This document shows positions 9,281-17,647 of a stretch of 64,000 nt of DNA, piece by piece. The notes under the pieces are model-generated. The model searched no databases and was not told the DNA's origin. It worked only from the letters and a program-made list of their open reading frames with translations. Both the position numbers and the translations under genes were made by a program. The stretch is from Shewanella indica (GTDB taxonomy: Bacteria; Pseudomonadota; Gammaproteobacteria; Enterobacterales; Shewanellaceae): the NCBI RefSeq assembly GCF_002836975.1, contig NZ_NIJK01000054.1, forward strand, positions 142,702 to 206,701, in the 5' to 3' direction. The first letter of the stretch is position 1; each line of letters opens with the position of its first letter.

Positions 9281-9780
9281 GGCAAAGACTCCTCGTGAGC
9301 AGACGCCGGGCATAGATAAAGCCCGGTAGATATACAATAACACTCCGATATCCGCTTGTAATCAGAGAATAAAGGCGGGGCGCAGTTTCAGGGTTTTACG
9401 CTTTTGGGGCCCGGCTCAGGTTTGAATTCGGGGTTGCGCCGGCGCTAAGGAAGGTGCGAACAATTCCCATGTGTGCTCCGCGTCGGCTTACAGACCTGGA
9501 TGCAAGGCGTGGTTCCAGCAAATGGTTTTAGTCCTTTGTCCTTTGCCAGAACGCAAGAAGCGTTCCCTAAGGGTAGAGCGAATTTATGTCGAAAGAATGA
9601 CAATCCCCCACTTTGGTCAAAGAGAGCGATATTGACGATTGGGTTTTCTGCCCTGCTTATGCTATGTTGCGCTCTTTTTTCTCGGCCGGTTTCCTGGCCG
9701 GGAGCGGGCGCTGAGGCTTTGTCTTCAAAGCAAAAAGCGGCGCCCTGGCCACTTCGAGCCAGCGAAAGCAGGAGGACGGA
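9281..9780. other. Intergenic region between divergent ppk1 and yegD-like genes
   Basis: About 500 bases without a credible gene. It should carry both divergent promoters. A hairpin of GGCCG/CGGCC type lies near 9680-9703. A good AGGAGG-type ribosome site just precedes 9781. I see no tRNA, convincing sRNA or clear operator. Confidence 0.5.
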
Positions 9781-11154
9781 ATGTTTGCAGGTTTTGACTA
9801 TGGCAGTGCCAACTGCGCTATTGGCGTGATGGAGGAGGGCCAGACCCGGCTTTTGCCTCTGGCCGAGGATGGCAACTATATGCCGTCGACCATTTATGCC
9901 ATGGAGCGGGAACTCATTTCCGAATCTGTGCTGCAGCGCTTGCCTTTGGCGGCCCAGGCTGATTTCAAACCCAAACGCGCCGCCGAGTTGAGTCGCGCCA
10001 GAATCGCGCGCTTGGAGCTGGATTTACTTGCCAATGAGCAAGCGGTATTCATCGGCAATCAGGCGATTGAAACCTATATGGAGATGCCGGAAGAGGGCTT
10101 CTATGTTCGCTCACCCAAGTCATTCCTTGGCGCTTCGGGCCTGCTCAGCAATCAGATGGCGTTGTTTGAAGATATCGTCACCTTGATGATGCAGGAAATT
10201 CATACCCGGGCGCAGCAGAGCCTGAAACAGGCGATTTCCCAGGTGGTGATAGGGCGCCCGGTTAACTTTCAGGGCATTGGCGGCGAGCAAAGCAACAAGC
10301 AAGCCGAGGCTATTTTGACCCAAGGGGCCCGGCGCGCCGGGTTCACCGATGTGGCCTTTCTGTATGAGCCTATGGCAGCTGCCCTTGAGTTTGAGTCGAC
10401 ACTCACCCGGGAGCAGCGGGTGCTGGTGGTGGATATTGGCGGCGGCACCAGCGACTGCTCGTTTGTGCGCATGGGGCCTGAGCTTAAAGACAAGAAAGAT
10501 CGCAGTGACGACTGCCTGGGCCACAGTGGTCAAAGGGTAGGGGGTAACGATCTGGATATCGCCCTGGCGATGGCCGGTTTTATGCCGCACTTGGGGCTCG
10601 GCAGTGCGCTGATCACAGGCAAGCCTATGCCAAGGCAGCCTTTCTGGAATGCGGTCGCCGTCAACGATGTCAGTGCCCAGCGGGAATTCTCTGCCTTGAG
10701 TAGTCGCAAGTTGATTGAGGAGCTGCAACGGGATGCCAAAGAGCAGGCGAAACTTGCGCGCTTATTGAAGGTGCAAAAAGATCAGCTGGGTTATCGTTTG
10801 GTGCGCAGTGCCGAGCAGCTTAAAATCGCCCTGAGTGACAGTAAGCAAGCCGCTATGGATATAGGTTTTGTCGAAGCGCCCAAACCGCAGCCTTTGATGG
10901 TGAATGTTGATGCCGCCACCTTTGTGGCCGCCATCGATGAATCGCTTGAAACTGTGCACAAGCTCATCACCCAGGCTTTGGCGGAAGGGGGATGTCAGCC
11001 GGATGTCATTTATCTCACAGGTGGCAGCGCCAAGAGCCCGTATATTACCGAGCAGATCCGCGCGCGTTTCCCGGATGTGACTTTGGTCAGTGGCGACCAC
11101 TTCGGCTCTGTGGTGGCCGGCTTGACCCGTTGGGCTGAGCGCCTGTACCGTTAA
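9781..11154 (+). CDS. yegD: Hsp70-family chaperone-like ATPase, YegD type
   Basis: Actin-fold ATPase related to DnaK but without the C-terminal substrate-binding domain (457 aa against about 640 for DnaK). Phosphate loop MFAGFDYGSANCAIGV lies at the N-terminus, the second loop VLVVDIGGGTSDCSFVRM around residue 215, and the adenosine-type motif VIYLTGGSAKSPYI near the C-terminus. Cytoplasmic; the substrate is unknown even in E. coli. Start ATG at 9781 is preceded by GGAGGAC. The creA-like gene follows 29 bases later on the same strand. Confidence 0.85.
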   Translation: MFAGFDYGSANCAIGVMEEGQTRLLPLAEDGNYMPSTIYAMERELISESVLQRLPLAAQADFKPKRAAELSRARIARLELDLLANEQAVFIGNQAIETYMEMPEEGFYVRSPKSFLGASGLLSNQMALFEDIVTLMMQEIHTRAQQSLKQAISQVVIGRPVNFQGIGGEQSNKQAEAILTQGARRAGFTDVAFLYEPMAAALEFESTLTREQRVLVVDIGGGTSDCSFVRMGPELKDKKDRSDDCLGHSGQRVGGNDLDIALAMAGFMPHLGLGSALITGKPMPRQPFWNAVAVNDVSAQREFSALSSRKLIEELQRDAKEQAKLARLLKVQKDQLGYRLVRSAEQLKIALSDSKQAAMDIGFVEAPKPQPLMVNVDAATFVAAIDESLETVHKLITQALAEGGCQPDVIYLTGGSAKSPYITEQIRARFPDVTLVSGDHFGSVVAGLTRWAERLYR

Positions 11155-11183
11155 ATTGCACTTTAATTGAAAGAGGATTCTTC

Positions 11184-11672
11184 ATGGCACTGAAAAAAAC
11201 GCCACTCTTGGCCGCCTTGGTTGCTACTGTGGCGACAAGCTTGCTCGCCGGATGTGGCGATGATGTCGGTAAGGTCAGCCTGGGCGTATTCACCACCAAA
11301 GATGTGATCATAGATGCCAAGACAGATCCCAAACTGCCCGGTGTTACTTGCCATATCAGCCGCATAGAGGCCAATTTGGATTTTGCCGATCCATCTGATA
11401 TGAGTATCAGCTGTCGCCAGACCGGGCCGATAACCAAGGCGCAACTGGCCGGTATCGAACTGGGTAAGAAGGGCGAGATAGTGTTTACCGAGTCCTTGAG
11501 CATCTTGTTCAAAAGCCTCAAGGTGAGGCGTATCTATGACAGTGAACACCAGACACTCCTGTATCTGTCTTATTCCACCAAGGAAACCAACGGCAGTCAC
11601 AAGCACGCCCTGTCCACTGTGCCGCTGTGGGGAACCGACGCTTACGAGCCAAGGTCACAGGCGCTAAACTGA
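11184..11672 (+). CDS. creA: CreA family protein, predicted lipoprotein
   Basis: Function of CreA is not known. The match is to the family core: DPKLPGVTCHISRIEA, then MSISCRQTGPI and ILFKSLKVRRIYDSEH, followed by LLYLSYSTKETNGSHKHALSTVPLW. These align well with E. coli CreA from memory. The difference is at the N-terminus, where MALKKTPLLAALVATVATSLLAGC is a lipoprotein signal (lipobox LLAGC) rather than a plain signal peptide. ATG at 11184 has AAAGAGGA upstream. Confidence 0.82.
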   Translation: MALKKTPLLAALVATVATSLLAGCGDDVGKVSLGVFTTKDVIIDAKTDPKLPGVTCHISRIEANLDFADPSDMSISCRQTGPITKAQLAGIELGKKGEIVFTESLSILFKSLKVRRIYDSEHQTLLYLSYSTKETNGSHKHALSTVPLWGTDAYEPRSQALN

Positions 11673-11798
11673 TAATTCCGGGGGCAGATAAGAATCACCT
11701 GGGAATAGGCTTATTCTTCTTTTTCATTGCATTGTCATACACAGAGGCGGTGATGGTTAGAAGGAGACTTAGTCTGTTCCTTGTTCAGCTAGTCTGAA

Positions 11799-12218
11799 TT
11801 AATTAGAGTCAAGGATATCAGCCCTTTGATTCTGCTTTATGCCTCGCCATAGCAGCTGACCACCGAGTATCAGCACCAACATAATCACGGGCCCACCGAC
11901 AGCATAATCGTTCAAGGCGATCATCGGCGGTAACTGGGCCGTGTCTTGGTATGATGCATCGGAAACTATGATCAGAAGCGCCAAACCTGCTGCCGCCAAC
12001 AAGGCGATACCGCTTGAGCGGCGCCAGTTACGGCGGCGGTTGAGAAAACCGGCGAGGGTGAGACTAACAGCCGCCAGCAAGGCACCAAAGATAACCATAA
12101 AGTATTTTGCCGGTTGTTGCTCCGGCAGGCTCTGGAAGGCACCAAAAATACAGACATAAGCCGAAAATGCGCCAACCAGCAGTAATAGGTGAGCAAACAG
12201 TAAACGTAGCAGTGACAT
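11799..12218 (-). CDS. Small four-helix inner-membrane protein, unknown function
   Basis: A 139-aa protein with four predicted membrane segments: LLFAHLLLLVGAFSAYVCIF, YFMVIFGALLAAVSLTLAGF, SGIALLAAAGLALLIIVSD and GGPVIMLVLILGGQLLW. A basic loop (NRRRNWRRS) separates helices two and three and should be cytoplasmic. I do not recognise a family. It is transcribed alone between the creA-like gene and a candidate sRNA. Confidence 0.65.
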   Translation of the reverse strand: MSLLRLLFAHLLLLVGAFSAYVCIFGAFQSLPEQQPAKYFMVIFGALLAAVSLTLAGFLNRRRNWRRSSGIALLAAAGLALLIIVSDASYQDTAQLPPMIALNDYAVGGPVIMLVLILGGQLLWRGIKQNQRADILDSN

Positions 12219-12345
12219 ACGGGTCCTTGTTGTCTTTGGAAAAGTTGATTTCAGAGCTAGGTGCCGTATCCGCGGTGTGGCTCAGCAAAGCGCGTAGGGC
12301 TTATAAGGTTTTGCAAATCAAACCTTCAAAAAGAGATTAAAACAT

Positions 12346-12376
12346 AAAAAAAAGCCCGCTTGAAACAAGCGGGCCG
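12346..12376 (-). terminator. Intrinsic terminator, minus strand
   Basis: Stem GCCCGCTT / AAGCGGGC (12354-12361 and 12367-12374) with a five-base loop. Read on the minus strand it is followed by eight T. On the plus strand there is no T tract, so it serves a minus-strand transcript, although no gene lies upstream on that strand. Confidence 0.85.
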
Positions 12377-12486
12377 CAAAAAATAAAATCATTGCAATCA
12401 ACAAATTGAAGGAAGGAAGTCAAGCATAAGAACCAGGGAAAACTGCCATGAAAGCTACACAACAGTTTTAAAGTTCTTGGTTTTCA

Positions 12487-12504
12487 TATTTACCGGGGTA
12501 AATA
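12487..12504. promoter_or_regulatory. Perfect palindrome, probable operator
   Basis: TATTTACCGGGGTAAATA is an 18-base sequence with perfect 8-base arms and a 2-base centre. It lies just downstream of the predicted start of the candidate sRNA, where a repressor would block transcription. The cognate regulator is not known to me. Confidence 0.5.
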
Positions 12505-12523
12505 CTTCCTGAAAACGAGGCAT

Positions 12524-12552
12524 ATTTTAGTGACAGAATGTGTCAGCAACAA
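12524..12552 (-). promoter_or_regulatory. Possible sigma-70 promoter of the candidate sRNA
   Basis: Minus strand: -35 TTGTTG (12552-12547), 17-base spacer, -10 TAAAAT (12529-12524). The -10 is good and the -35 is weak. Predicted start is near 12517. Confidence 0.35.
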
Positions 12553-12598
12553 GCGAGAAAAACTACGTCATGAGATAAATAAAACTAATGTCACAAAG

Positions 12599-12612
12599 GT
12601 GATGTAAATCAC
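12599..12612. promoter_or_regulatory. CRP-like binding site
   Basis: GTGATGTAAATCAC fits the CRP core GTGA-N6-TCAC perfectly. It lies between the candidate sRNA (minus) and the prolyl oligopeptidase (plus). A TATAAT at 12678-12683 is the likely -10 for the peptidase, placing the site near -84 of that promoter. In Shewanella CRP is a major regulator of anaerobic respiration. Confidence 0.55.
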
Positions 12613-12857
12613 GTAAATGCAGTTATAGCCCGTGTTTCGCTTCTTTACTCAATGTGGCTGCATAAATCTGCAATTTATATAATTAATCCTTGTTGCCGTT
12701 TTATTAACATTTGTCATTGTTCAATCCTTGCACAGATTGTCATTTGACGATTGTGTCGGTTTTTTTTGCTTGTATAGTACTTTGCAAGTCGCTGCGTTTG
12801 CATTTTTTGCTAAAACGCCGCTGTACGCCTCTTTATTTAGTCGGACAGGAAGTTTCC

Positions 12858-15035
12858 ATGACAATAACTACAAAATTGGCTCGCCCTATGCTGTTGGCTG
12901 TAGGCTTGAGCCTGGCGCTCGGCGCCTGCCAGAGCACAGATACCCCAAATGGCCAGAGTTCGCTGGCTGCTGTTAAATCCCAGTATCCGGCGACCCGCGC
13001 CGAAGTGCTGGTTGAAAACATTCACGGTGTTCAGGTTGCCGATCCTTATCGCCACCTGGAAGAAAGCACCCCGGAAACAGAAGCCTGGGTTAAGGCTCAG
13101 CAAGCTTTTGGACAGGAATATCTGTCGGCTATCCCCAACAAACAGGCGGTAGTCGACAGGATCACCACCCTGTGGAACTACGAAAAAATCTCTGCCCCTT
13201 TTGAAAAGGGTGACAACACCTTCTACTACCGCAATGACGGCCTGCAGGCCCAGTCAGTGCTCTATGTTAAAGACAAGCAGGGGAATGAGAAGGTGTTGCT
13301 GGATCCCAACGCCTTCTCCGACAAGGGCACAGTTGCCCTGTCAGGTGTGTCAGTGAGTGACGATGGCAAGGTGCTGGCCTATGGTGTCTCTGAGTCCGGC
13401 TCCGACTGGCAACAGTGGCAGTTTATGGATATTGCCAGCGGCAAGCTGCTCAGCGACAAACTGGAGTGGATCAAATTCTCCTCTGCCGTGTGGGATCACG
13501 CCAATGAAGGCGTATTCTATGCCCGTTATGATGCCCCGGCCGGCGGAGACAAGATGGCCGATGTCAACTTCAACCAAAAGGTTTACTACCATAAGCTGGG
13601 CACAGATCAGAGCCAGGACAAGCTGGTTTATGAAAGACCGCAAAACAAGGACTGGGGCTTTGGTATTGGAGTCTCTGAAGACGGTGACTATCTGTTGCTG
13701 TCCATCTCCCAGGGAACCGACAGCCGCAACCGCTTCTTCTATAAGTCACTCAAAGATCCAAAAGCGGAAGTGGTCGAGCTGATTTCCGAGTTGGAAGCCG
13801 AGTACAGCTTTATCGGTAACGACAAGTCAGTGTTCTACTTCAAGACAGATCTCGATGCCCCCAACGGCAAAGTGATTGCGATAGATTTGCGCCACCCGGC
13901 CAAAAAAGACTGGAAGACAGTGATCCCTGAGACAAAGGACCCTATCGCCAGTGTTGGTATCATCAATGATCACCTGGTGGTGAGCTCACTGCATGACGTG
14001 CTGGGGCAGCTGTCCATCTACTCCATGGGCGGCGTCAAGCGCCAGGACGTGACTCTGCCGGGTAAAGGCAAGATTGCCGGCCCATACGGCAAACGCAGTA
14101 AAGACTACTTCTATTACACCTTCAACAGCTATGTGCAGCCGCAGACCACCTATAAGTTTGACTTCAAGACAGGTGAGTCCGAGCTGTACCAGAGCCCTAA
14201 AATCGCCTTTAATCCGGATGATTACGTATCCGAGCAGGTGTTCTACACCAGCAAGGACGGTACCAAGGTGCCCATGATGCTGTCCTACAAGAAAGGGCTG
14301 AAGAAAGACGGCACCAACCCGACACTCCTGTACGCCTATGGTGGTTTTGCCATCTCCATGACCCCAAGGTTCAGCCCGGCCAATATCGCCTGGTTGGATA
14401 TGGGCGGCATCTATGCTGTGCCCAGCCTGCGTGGCGGCGCCGAATATGGTGAGAGCTGGCACCAGGCAGGTATGTTCGACAAGAAGCAAAATGTGTTTGA
14501 TGACTATTTTGCCGCTGCCGAATACCTGCTGGATCAGGGCTATACCAATAAGAGCAAACTTGGCGCCTATGGCCGCAGTAACGGTGGCCTGTTGATGGGG
14601 GCCGCCGTAACCCAAAGACCGGATCTGTTTGCTGCCGTACTGCCCGCCGTAGGGGTACTGGATATGCTCAGATTCCACAAGTTCACCATAGGCTGGGCCT
14701 GGACCAGTGAATATGGCAGTGCCGACAATGCCGAGCAGTTCCCGGCGCTGCTGGCTTACTCGCCATATCACAACGTCAAGTCTCAGGCTTATCCTGCGAC
14801 TATGGTGATGACAGCCGATCATGATGACAGGGTGGTGCCGCTGCACAGCTTCAAGTTTGCCGCCATGATGCAGGCCAAGCAGCAGGGGGATCAGCCGGTT
14901 ATCATGCGTATCGAGTCCAATGCCGGTCACGGCGCAGGTAAACCCACGGCGATGAAGATAGATGAAGCGGCGGATATCTTCACCTTCCTGTGGCACAACT
15001 TTGGCTTGACCCTGCCGAGTAAAATCGACGGTTAA
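12858..15035 (+). CDS. Prolyl oligopeptidase (S9A family), lipoprotein
   Basis: Serine peptidase that cleaves after proline in short peptides. The lipoprotein signal MTITTKLARPMLLAVGLSLALGAC has a lipobox LGAC, placing it in the periplasm on a membrane. The beta-propeller follows (DPYRHLEES start, repeats such as VSVSDDGKVLAYGVSESGSDW). The catalytic domain has PTLLYAYGGF, nucleophile elbow AYGRSNGGLL, Asp in HDDRVVPLHS and His in NAGHGAGKP. The 725-aa length suits the family. The frame extends upstream to 12711, but the ATG at 12858 follows GGACAGGAAG and starts the signal peptide directly. Confidence 0.93.
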   Translation: MTITTKLARPMLLAVGLSLALGACQSTDTPNGQSSLAAVKSQYPATRAEVLVENIHGVQVADPYRHLEESTPETEAWVKAQQAFGQEYLSAIPNKQAVVDRITTLWNYEKISAPFEKGDNTFYYRNDGLQAQSVLYVKDKQGNEKVLLDPNAFSDKGTVALSGVSVSDDGKVLAYGVSESGSDWQQWQFMDIASGKLLSDKLEWIKFSSAVWDHANEGVFYARYDAPAGGDKMADVNFNQKVYYHKLGTDQSQDKLVYERPQNKDWGFGIGVSEDGDYLLLSISQGTDSRNRFFYKSLKDPKAEVVELISELEAEYSFIGNDKSVFYFKTDLDAPNGKVIAIDLRHPAKKDWKTVIPETKDPIASVGIINDHLVVSSLHDVLGQLSIYSMGGVKRQDVTLPGKGKIAGPYGKRSKDYFYYTFNSYVQPQTTYKFDFKTGESELYQSPKIAFNPDDYVSEQVFYTSKDGTKVPMMLSYKKGLKKDGTNPTLLYAYGGFAISMTPRFSPANIAWLDMGGIYAVPSLRGGAEYGESWHQAGMFDKKQNVFDDYFAAAEYLLDQGYTNKSKLGAYGRSNGGLLMGAAVTQRPDLFAAVLPAVGVLDMLRFHKFTIGWAWTSEYGSADNAEQFPALLAYSPYHNVKSQAYPATMVMTADHDDRVVPLHSFKFAAMMQAKQQGDQPVIMRIESNAGHGAGKPTAMKIDEAADIFTFLWHNFGLTLPSKIDG

Positions 15036-15064
15036 GCTTAAGTTAAGCCTTGAAAAAATAAACT

Positions 15065-15090
15065 GGGGCCTGCGGGCCCCTTTGCTTTTT
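15065..15090 (+). terminator. Terminator after the prolyl oligopeptidase
   Basis: GGGGCC-TGCG-GGCCCC stem-loop (15065-15080) followed by TTTGCTTTTT. Confidence 0.88.
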
Positions 15091-15096
15091 CCGCCA

Positions 15097-15126
15097 TTCA
15101 CAAGCGGATTGTGGATAAGGTATAGT
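15097..15126 (+). promoter_or_regulatory. Sigma-70 promoter of the ybgC-tol-pal operon
   Basis: -35 TTCACA (15097-15102), 18-base spacer, -10 TATAGT (15121-15126). It sits 38 bases upstream of the ybgC start and directly after the previous terminator. Confidence 0.6.
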
Positions 15127-15163
15127 AGGCCTCACTTTTGGCGCATTAAAAGCAAGTGGAAGC

Positions 15164-15565
15164 ATGTTTCGTTGGCCTATCACTGTCTATTATGAAGACA
15201 CAGACGCGGGTGGGGTGGTTTACCATTCCAACTATTTGAAATTTTTTGAAAGAGCCCGAAGTGAGTGGCTCAGATCTATGTCGGTGAGCCAAACCGCTCT
15301 GTTGCAGCAGGATATCGCCTTTGTGGTACGCCGCGCCGAGTTGGATTTCTGCAAGGCGGCGCGATTTGAGCAGAACCTTTGGGTGGAAACCCGTGTCTCA
15401 GAAGTGAAGCGGGCATCTTTGGTGTTTGAACAGCGCCTGGTAGATGCCGAGGGTGAGTGTTATTGCGCGGCCAGCATTCTGGTTGCCTGTATTTCACTCG
15501 AGCGCATGCGGCCACTGGCCATTCCCCAACACATATTGCAGGAGTTTAAAAAAGGTGGAAGCTGA
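15164..15565 (+). CDS. ybgC: Tol-Pal system-associated acyl-CoA thioesterase YbgC
   Basis: Hotdog-fold thioesterase (133 aa). Signature YYEDTDAGGVVYHSNYLKFFERARSEWL carries the catalytic Asp of the 4-hydroxybenzoyl-CoA thioesterase group (quoted here in two parts: YYEDTDAGGVVYHSN and YLKFFERARSEW). Cytoplasmic or membrane-peripheral; linked to phospholipid metabolism. First gene of the Tol-Pal operon; its 3' end overlaps the tolQ start by 11 bases. Confidence 0.93.
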   Translation: MFRWPITVYYEDTDAGGVVYHSNYLKFFERARSEWLRSMSVSQTALLQQDIAFVVRRAELDFCKAARFEQNLWVETRVSEVKRASLVFEQRLVDAEGECYCAASILVACISLERMRPLAIPQHILQEFKKGGS

Positions 15566-16244
15566 GATTTCGTTTATTGGATTGTTCATGCAGGCCAGTT
15601 TGTTGGTAAAACTGGTGATGCTCACCTTATTGTCTCTGTCTATCGCGTCCTGGGCTGTGATTATCCAGAGGCGCAAACTCCTGAAAGCGGCCAGGCAAAA
15701 TGCCGAACGCTTCGAAGAGAAGTTTTGGTCCGGTGTGGATCTCAATCGTTTGTACCAGGAGCTGTCGGCCCGCCAGGAAAGCAACTCAGGGCTTGAGTCC
15801 ATGTTTGTATCCGGCTTCAAGGAATACGCCCGCCTGTCGAAACTGAACGGCCGGGTGCCAGAAGCCATTATGGATGGCAGCTACCGCGCCATGCGGATCT
15901 CTCTCTCCAAAGAGTTGGATAAGCTGGAAACCCATCTGCCACTCTTGGCAACCATAGGCTCTACCAGTCCCTATATCGGCCTGTTTGGGACAGTTTGGGG
16001 GATCATGAACTCCTTTATCGCCTTGGGCGCGGTTGAAAATGCCACTCTGGCCATGGTGGCACCGGGTATTGCCGAAGCGCTTATTGCTACCGCCATGGGC
16101 CTGTTCGCCGCCATTCCTGCGGTTATCGCCTACAACAGATTCTCTACTCAGGTGGAAAAGGTCGAGTCTTCCTACGCCAACTTTATGGAAGAGTTCTCCG
16201 GCATATTGCACCGTCAGGCATACAGCGATAAGGAAGCCGTATGA
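15555..16244 (+). CDS. tolQ: Tol-Pal system subunit TolQ
   Basis: Inner-membrane subunit of the proton-driven TolQR motor, which energises TolA during cell constriction. Three membrane segments are visible: ASLLVKLVMLTLLSLSIASW near the N-terminus, then IGLFGTVWGIMNSFIALG and ALIATAMGLFAAIPAVIAYN. The frame is open from 15444, but GTG at 15555 gives 229 aa, matching E. coli TolQ (230 aa), with AGGAG ten bases upstream inside the end of ybgC. It overlaps tolR by four bases (ATGA). Confidence 0.95.
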   Translation: MEAEISFIGLFMQASLLVKLVMLTLLSLSIASWAVIIQRRKLLKAARQNAERFEEKFWSGVDLNRLYQELSARQESNSGLESMFVSGFKEYARLSKLNGRVPEAIMDGSYRAMRISLSKELDKLETHLPLLATIGSTSPYIGLFGTVWGIMNSFIALGAVENATLAMVAPGIAEALIATAMGLFAAIPAVIAYNRFSTQVEKVESSYANFMEEFSGILHRQAYSDKEAV

Positions 16245-16678
16245 TGCAGGGATATCAGCGCAAGCGGCGTCGCCCCGTCGCTGAAATCAATGTGGTGCCC
16301 TATATCGACGTGATGTTGGTGCTGTTGATCATCTTTATGGTGACGGCGCCGATTGTGACTCAAGGGGTGAAGGTGGACTTGCCTCAGGGGGAGGCCGAAC
16401 CGCTGCCCGCCGACAGCAAGCCGCCTGTGGTGGCCTCTATCAATGCCGAGGGTGAGTATTTTCTCGACTTGGGTGGCTCACCCAATAATGAGGTGCTGGA
16501 TCTGGAAGAGATCAGCACCCGGGTCAGCGCCATCATCAAGATGGAGCCGGATCGCCCCGTGGTGGTCAAGGGCGATCGCGCCATTCCCTACGAACGGGTA
16601 ATCCAACTGATGGTGTCGCTGCAACATGCCGGCGTGCCTTCGGTCGGTTTGATGACAGATTCGCCAGAGGAGAAGTAA
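16241..16678 (+). CDS. tolR: Tol-Pal system subunit TolR
   Basis: ExbD/TolR family, 145 aa. A basic N-terminus (QRKRRRPVAEINVVPYIDVM) leads into one membrane helix, LVLLIIFMVTAPIVT. The Asp in YIDVMLVLL is the conserved proton-pathway residue. The remainder is the periplasmic domain. Starts within the tolQ stop and is followed immediately by tolA. Confidence 0.95.
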   Translation: MMQGYQRKRRRPVAEINVVPYIDVMLVLLIIFMVTAPIVTQGVKVDLPQGEAEPLPADSKPPVVASINAEGEYFLDLGGSPNNEVLDLEEISTRVSAIIKMEPDRPVVVKGDRAIPYERVIQLMVSLQHAGVPSVGLMTDSPEEK

Positions 16679-17638
16679 GTGGCTGGGAAATCTGATTTTA
16701 CTGTCCCCTTTATCATCTCAGCTGTGCTGCATATTGGGGTTATTGCGATTCTGGCCATGGGTGTGGACTTTCAGGACAAACCCAAATTGCCGACACCACA
16801 GGCCCAGTCTGCGCCTGTGCAGGCCGTGGTGGTCGATCAGCAGAAAGTGGATGACTATGTCCAGAAGCTGAAACAGGACAAGGCCGACGCCGAGCGCCGC
16901 GAGCGCGAACGGCAGCAGGAACTGGATCGCCAGGCCAATGAGGCCAAAAAGGCCCGCGAGCAGGAGCAGGAACGGATCCGCAAACTGGAAGCCGAGCGCA
17001 AGCAAAAAGAACTGGAGACCCAGAAAGCTGCCGACGCTGCCAAAGTTGCCAAGCTGAAAGAGCAGCAGGAGAAAGAAAAGGCCCAGAAAGCCGAGGCCGA
17101 GCGTAAGGCCAAGGAGCAGCAGCGTAAGGAAGCCGAAGAGGCCGCTCTTAAGGCAGAGCAGAAACGCAAGGCTGAAGAAGCTGCCGCCAAAAAAGCGGAA
17201 GATGAGCGCAAACGCAAAGAAGCTGAACGTAAGGCCAAAGAGGAAGCCGAGCGTAAACGCAAGGCCGAGGAAGAGGCCCGTCGCCGTCAGGAGCAGGAGT
17301 TGGCCGATGCGCTGGCCGCCGAGCAAGCCGCTTTGTCGGCGACTCGCAATCGTCAGGTTATGAGTGAAGTCGACCGTTATCGAGCGATGATCACCGCCAC
17401 TATTCAGCGCAATCTGGTAGTGGACGAGTCGATGCGCGGCAGAGTCTGTAAGGTCAAGGTGCGTCTGGCCAAAGATGGCTTTGTTACCAACAGCCAGATC
17501 ATCGAAGGGGATCCTGTGGTGTGTCGCGCCGCCAAGGCCGCCATCAATAAAGCCGGGCGTTTGCCGGTTTCCCAGGAGCCCGATGTGTATCAGCTGATGA
17601 AAGAGATTAATTTAGAAGTTAGACCGGAATTCAACTAA
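16679..17638 (+). CDS. tolA: Tol-Pal system protein TolA
   Basis: Links the TolQR motor to the outer membrane. One N-terminal membrane helix (FIISAVLHIGVIAILAMGV) is followed by a long Ala/Lys/Glu/Arg helical region from about residue 55 to 210 (repeats like AERKAKEEAERKRKAEEEA), then a C-terminal globular domain with CKVKVRLAKDGFV. At 319 aa it is shorter than E. coli TolA (421), through a shorter helical stalk. GTG start directly after the tolR stop, with AGAGGAG upstream. Confidence 0.93.
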   Translation: MAGKSDFTVPFIISAVLHIGVIAILAMGVDFQDKPKLPTPQAQSAPVQAVVVDQQKVDDYVQKLKQDKADAERRERERQQELDRQANEAKKAREQEQERIRKLEAERKQKELETQKAADAAKVAKLKEQQEKEKAQKAEAERKAKEQQRKEAEEAALKAEQKRKAEEAAAKKAEDERKRKEAERKAKEEAERKRKAEEEARRRQEQELADALAAEQAALSATRNRQVMSEVDRYRAMITATIQRNLVVDESMRGRVCKVKVRLAKDGFVTNSQIIEGDPVVCRAAKAAINKAGRLPVSQEPDVYQLMKEINLEVRPEFN

Positions 17639-17647
17639 GGGAGCCCC

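Larger units (their letters stand above)
12346..12517 (-). ncRNA. Candidate small RNA (about 170 nt)
   Basis: The minus strand has a possible sigma-70 promoter (12552-12524), then about 170 bases with no substantial open frame, then a strong terminator at 12376-12346. This is the layout of an sRNA gene. The transcript would contain a C/U-rich run (ACTTCCTTCCTTC) before the terminator, similar in flavour to the target-pairing regions of Hfq-dependent sRNAs such as FnrS, though I cannot claim homology. A ten-codon ORF beginning ATGAAAACCAAG lies inside it and could be a leader peptide. Confidence 0.45.

Noticed and set aside
9473..9829. 118-codon plus-strand frame before the YegD-like gene
   Set aside because: No ribosome site, unnatural composition, and it overlaps the start of the well-supported downstream gene.
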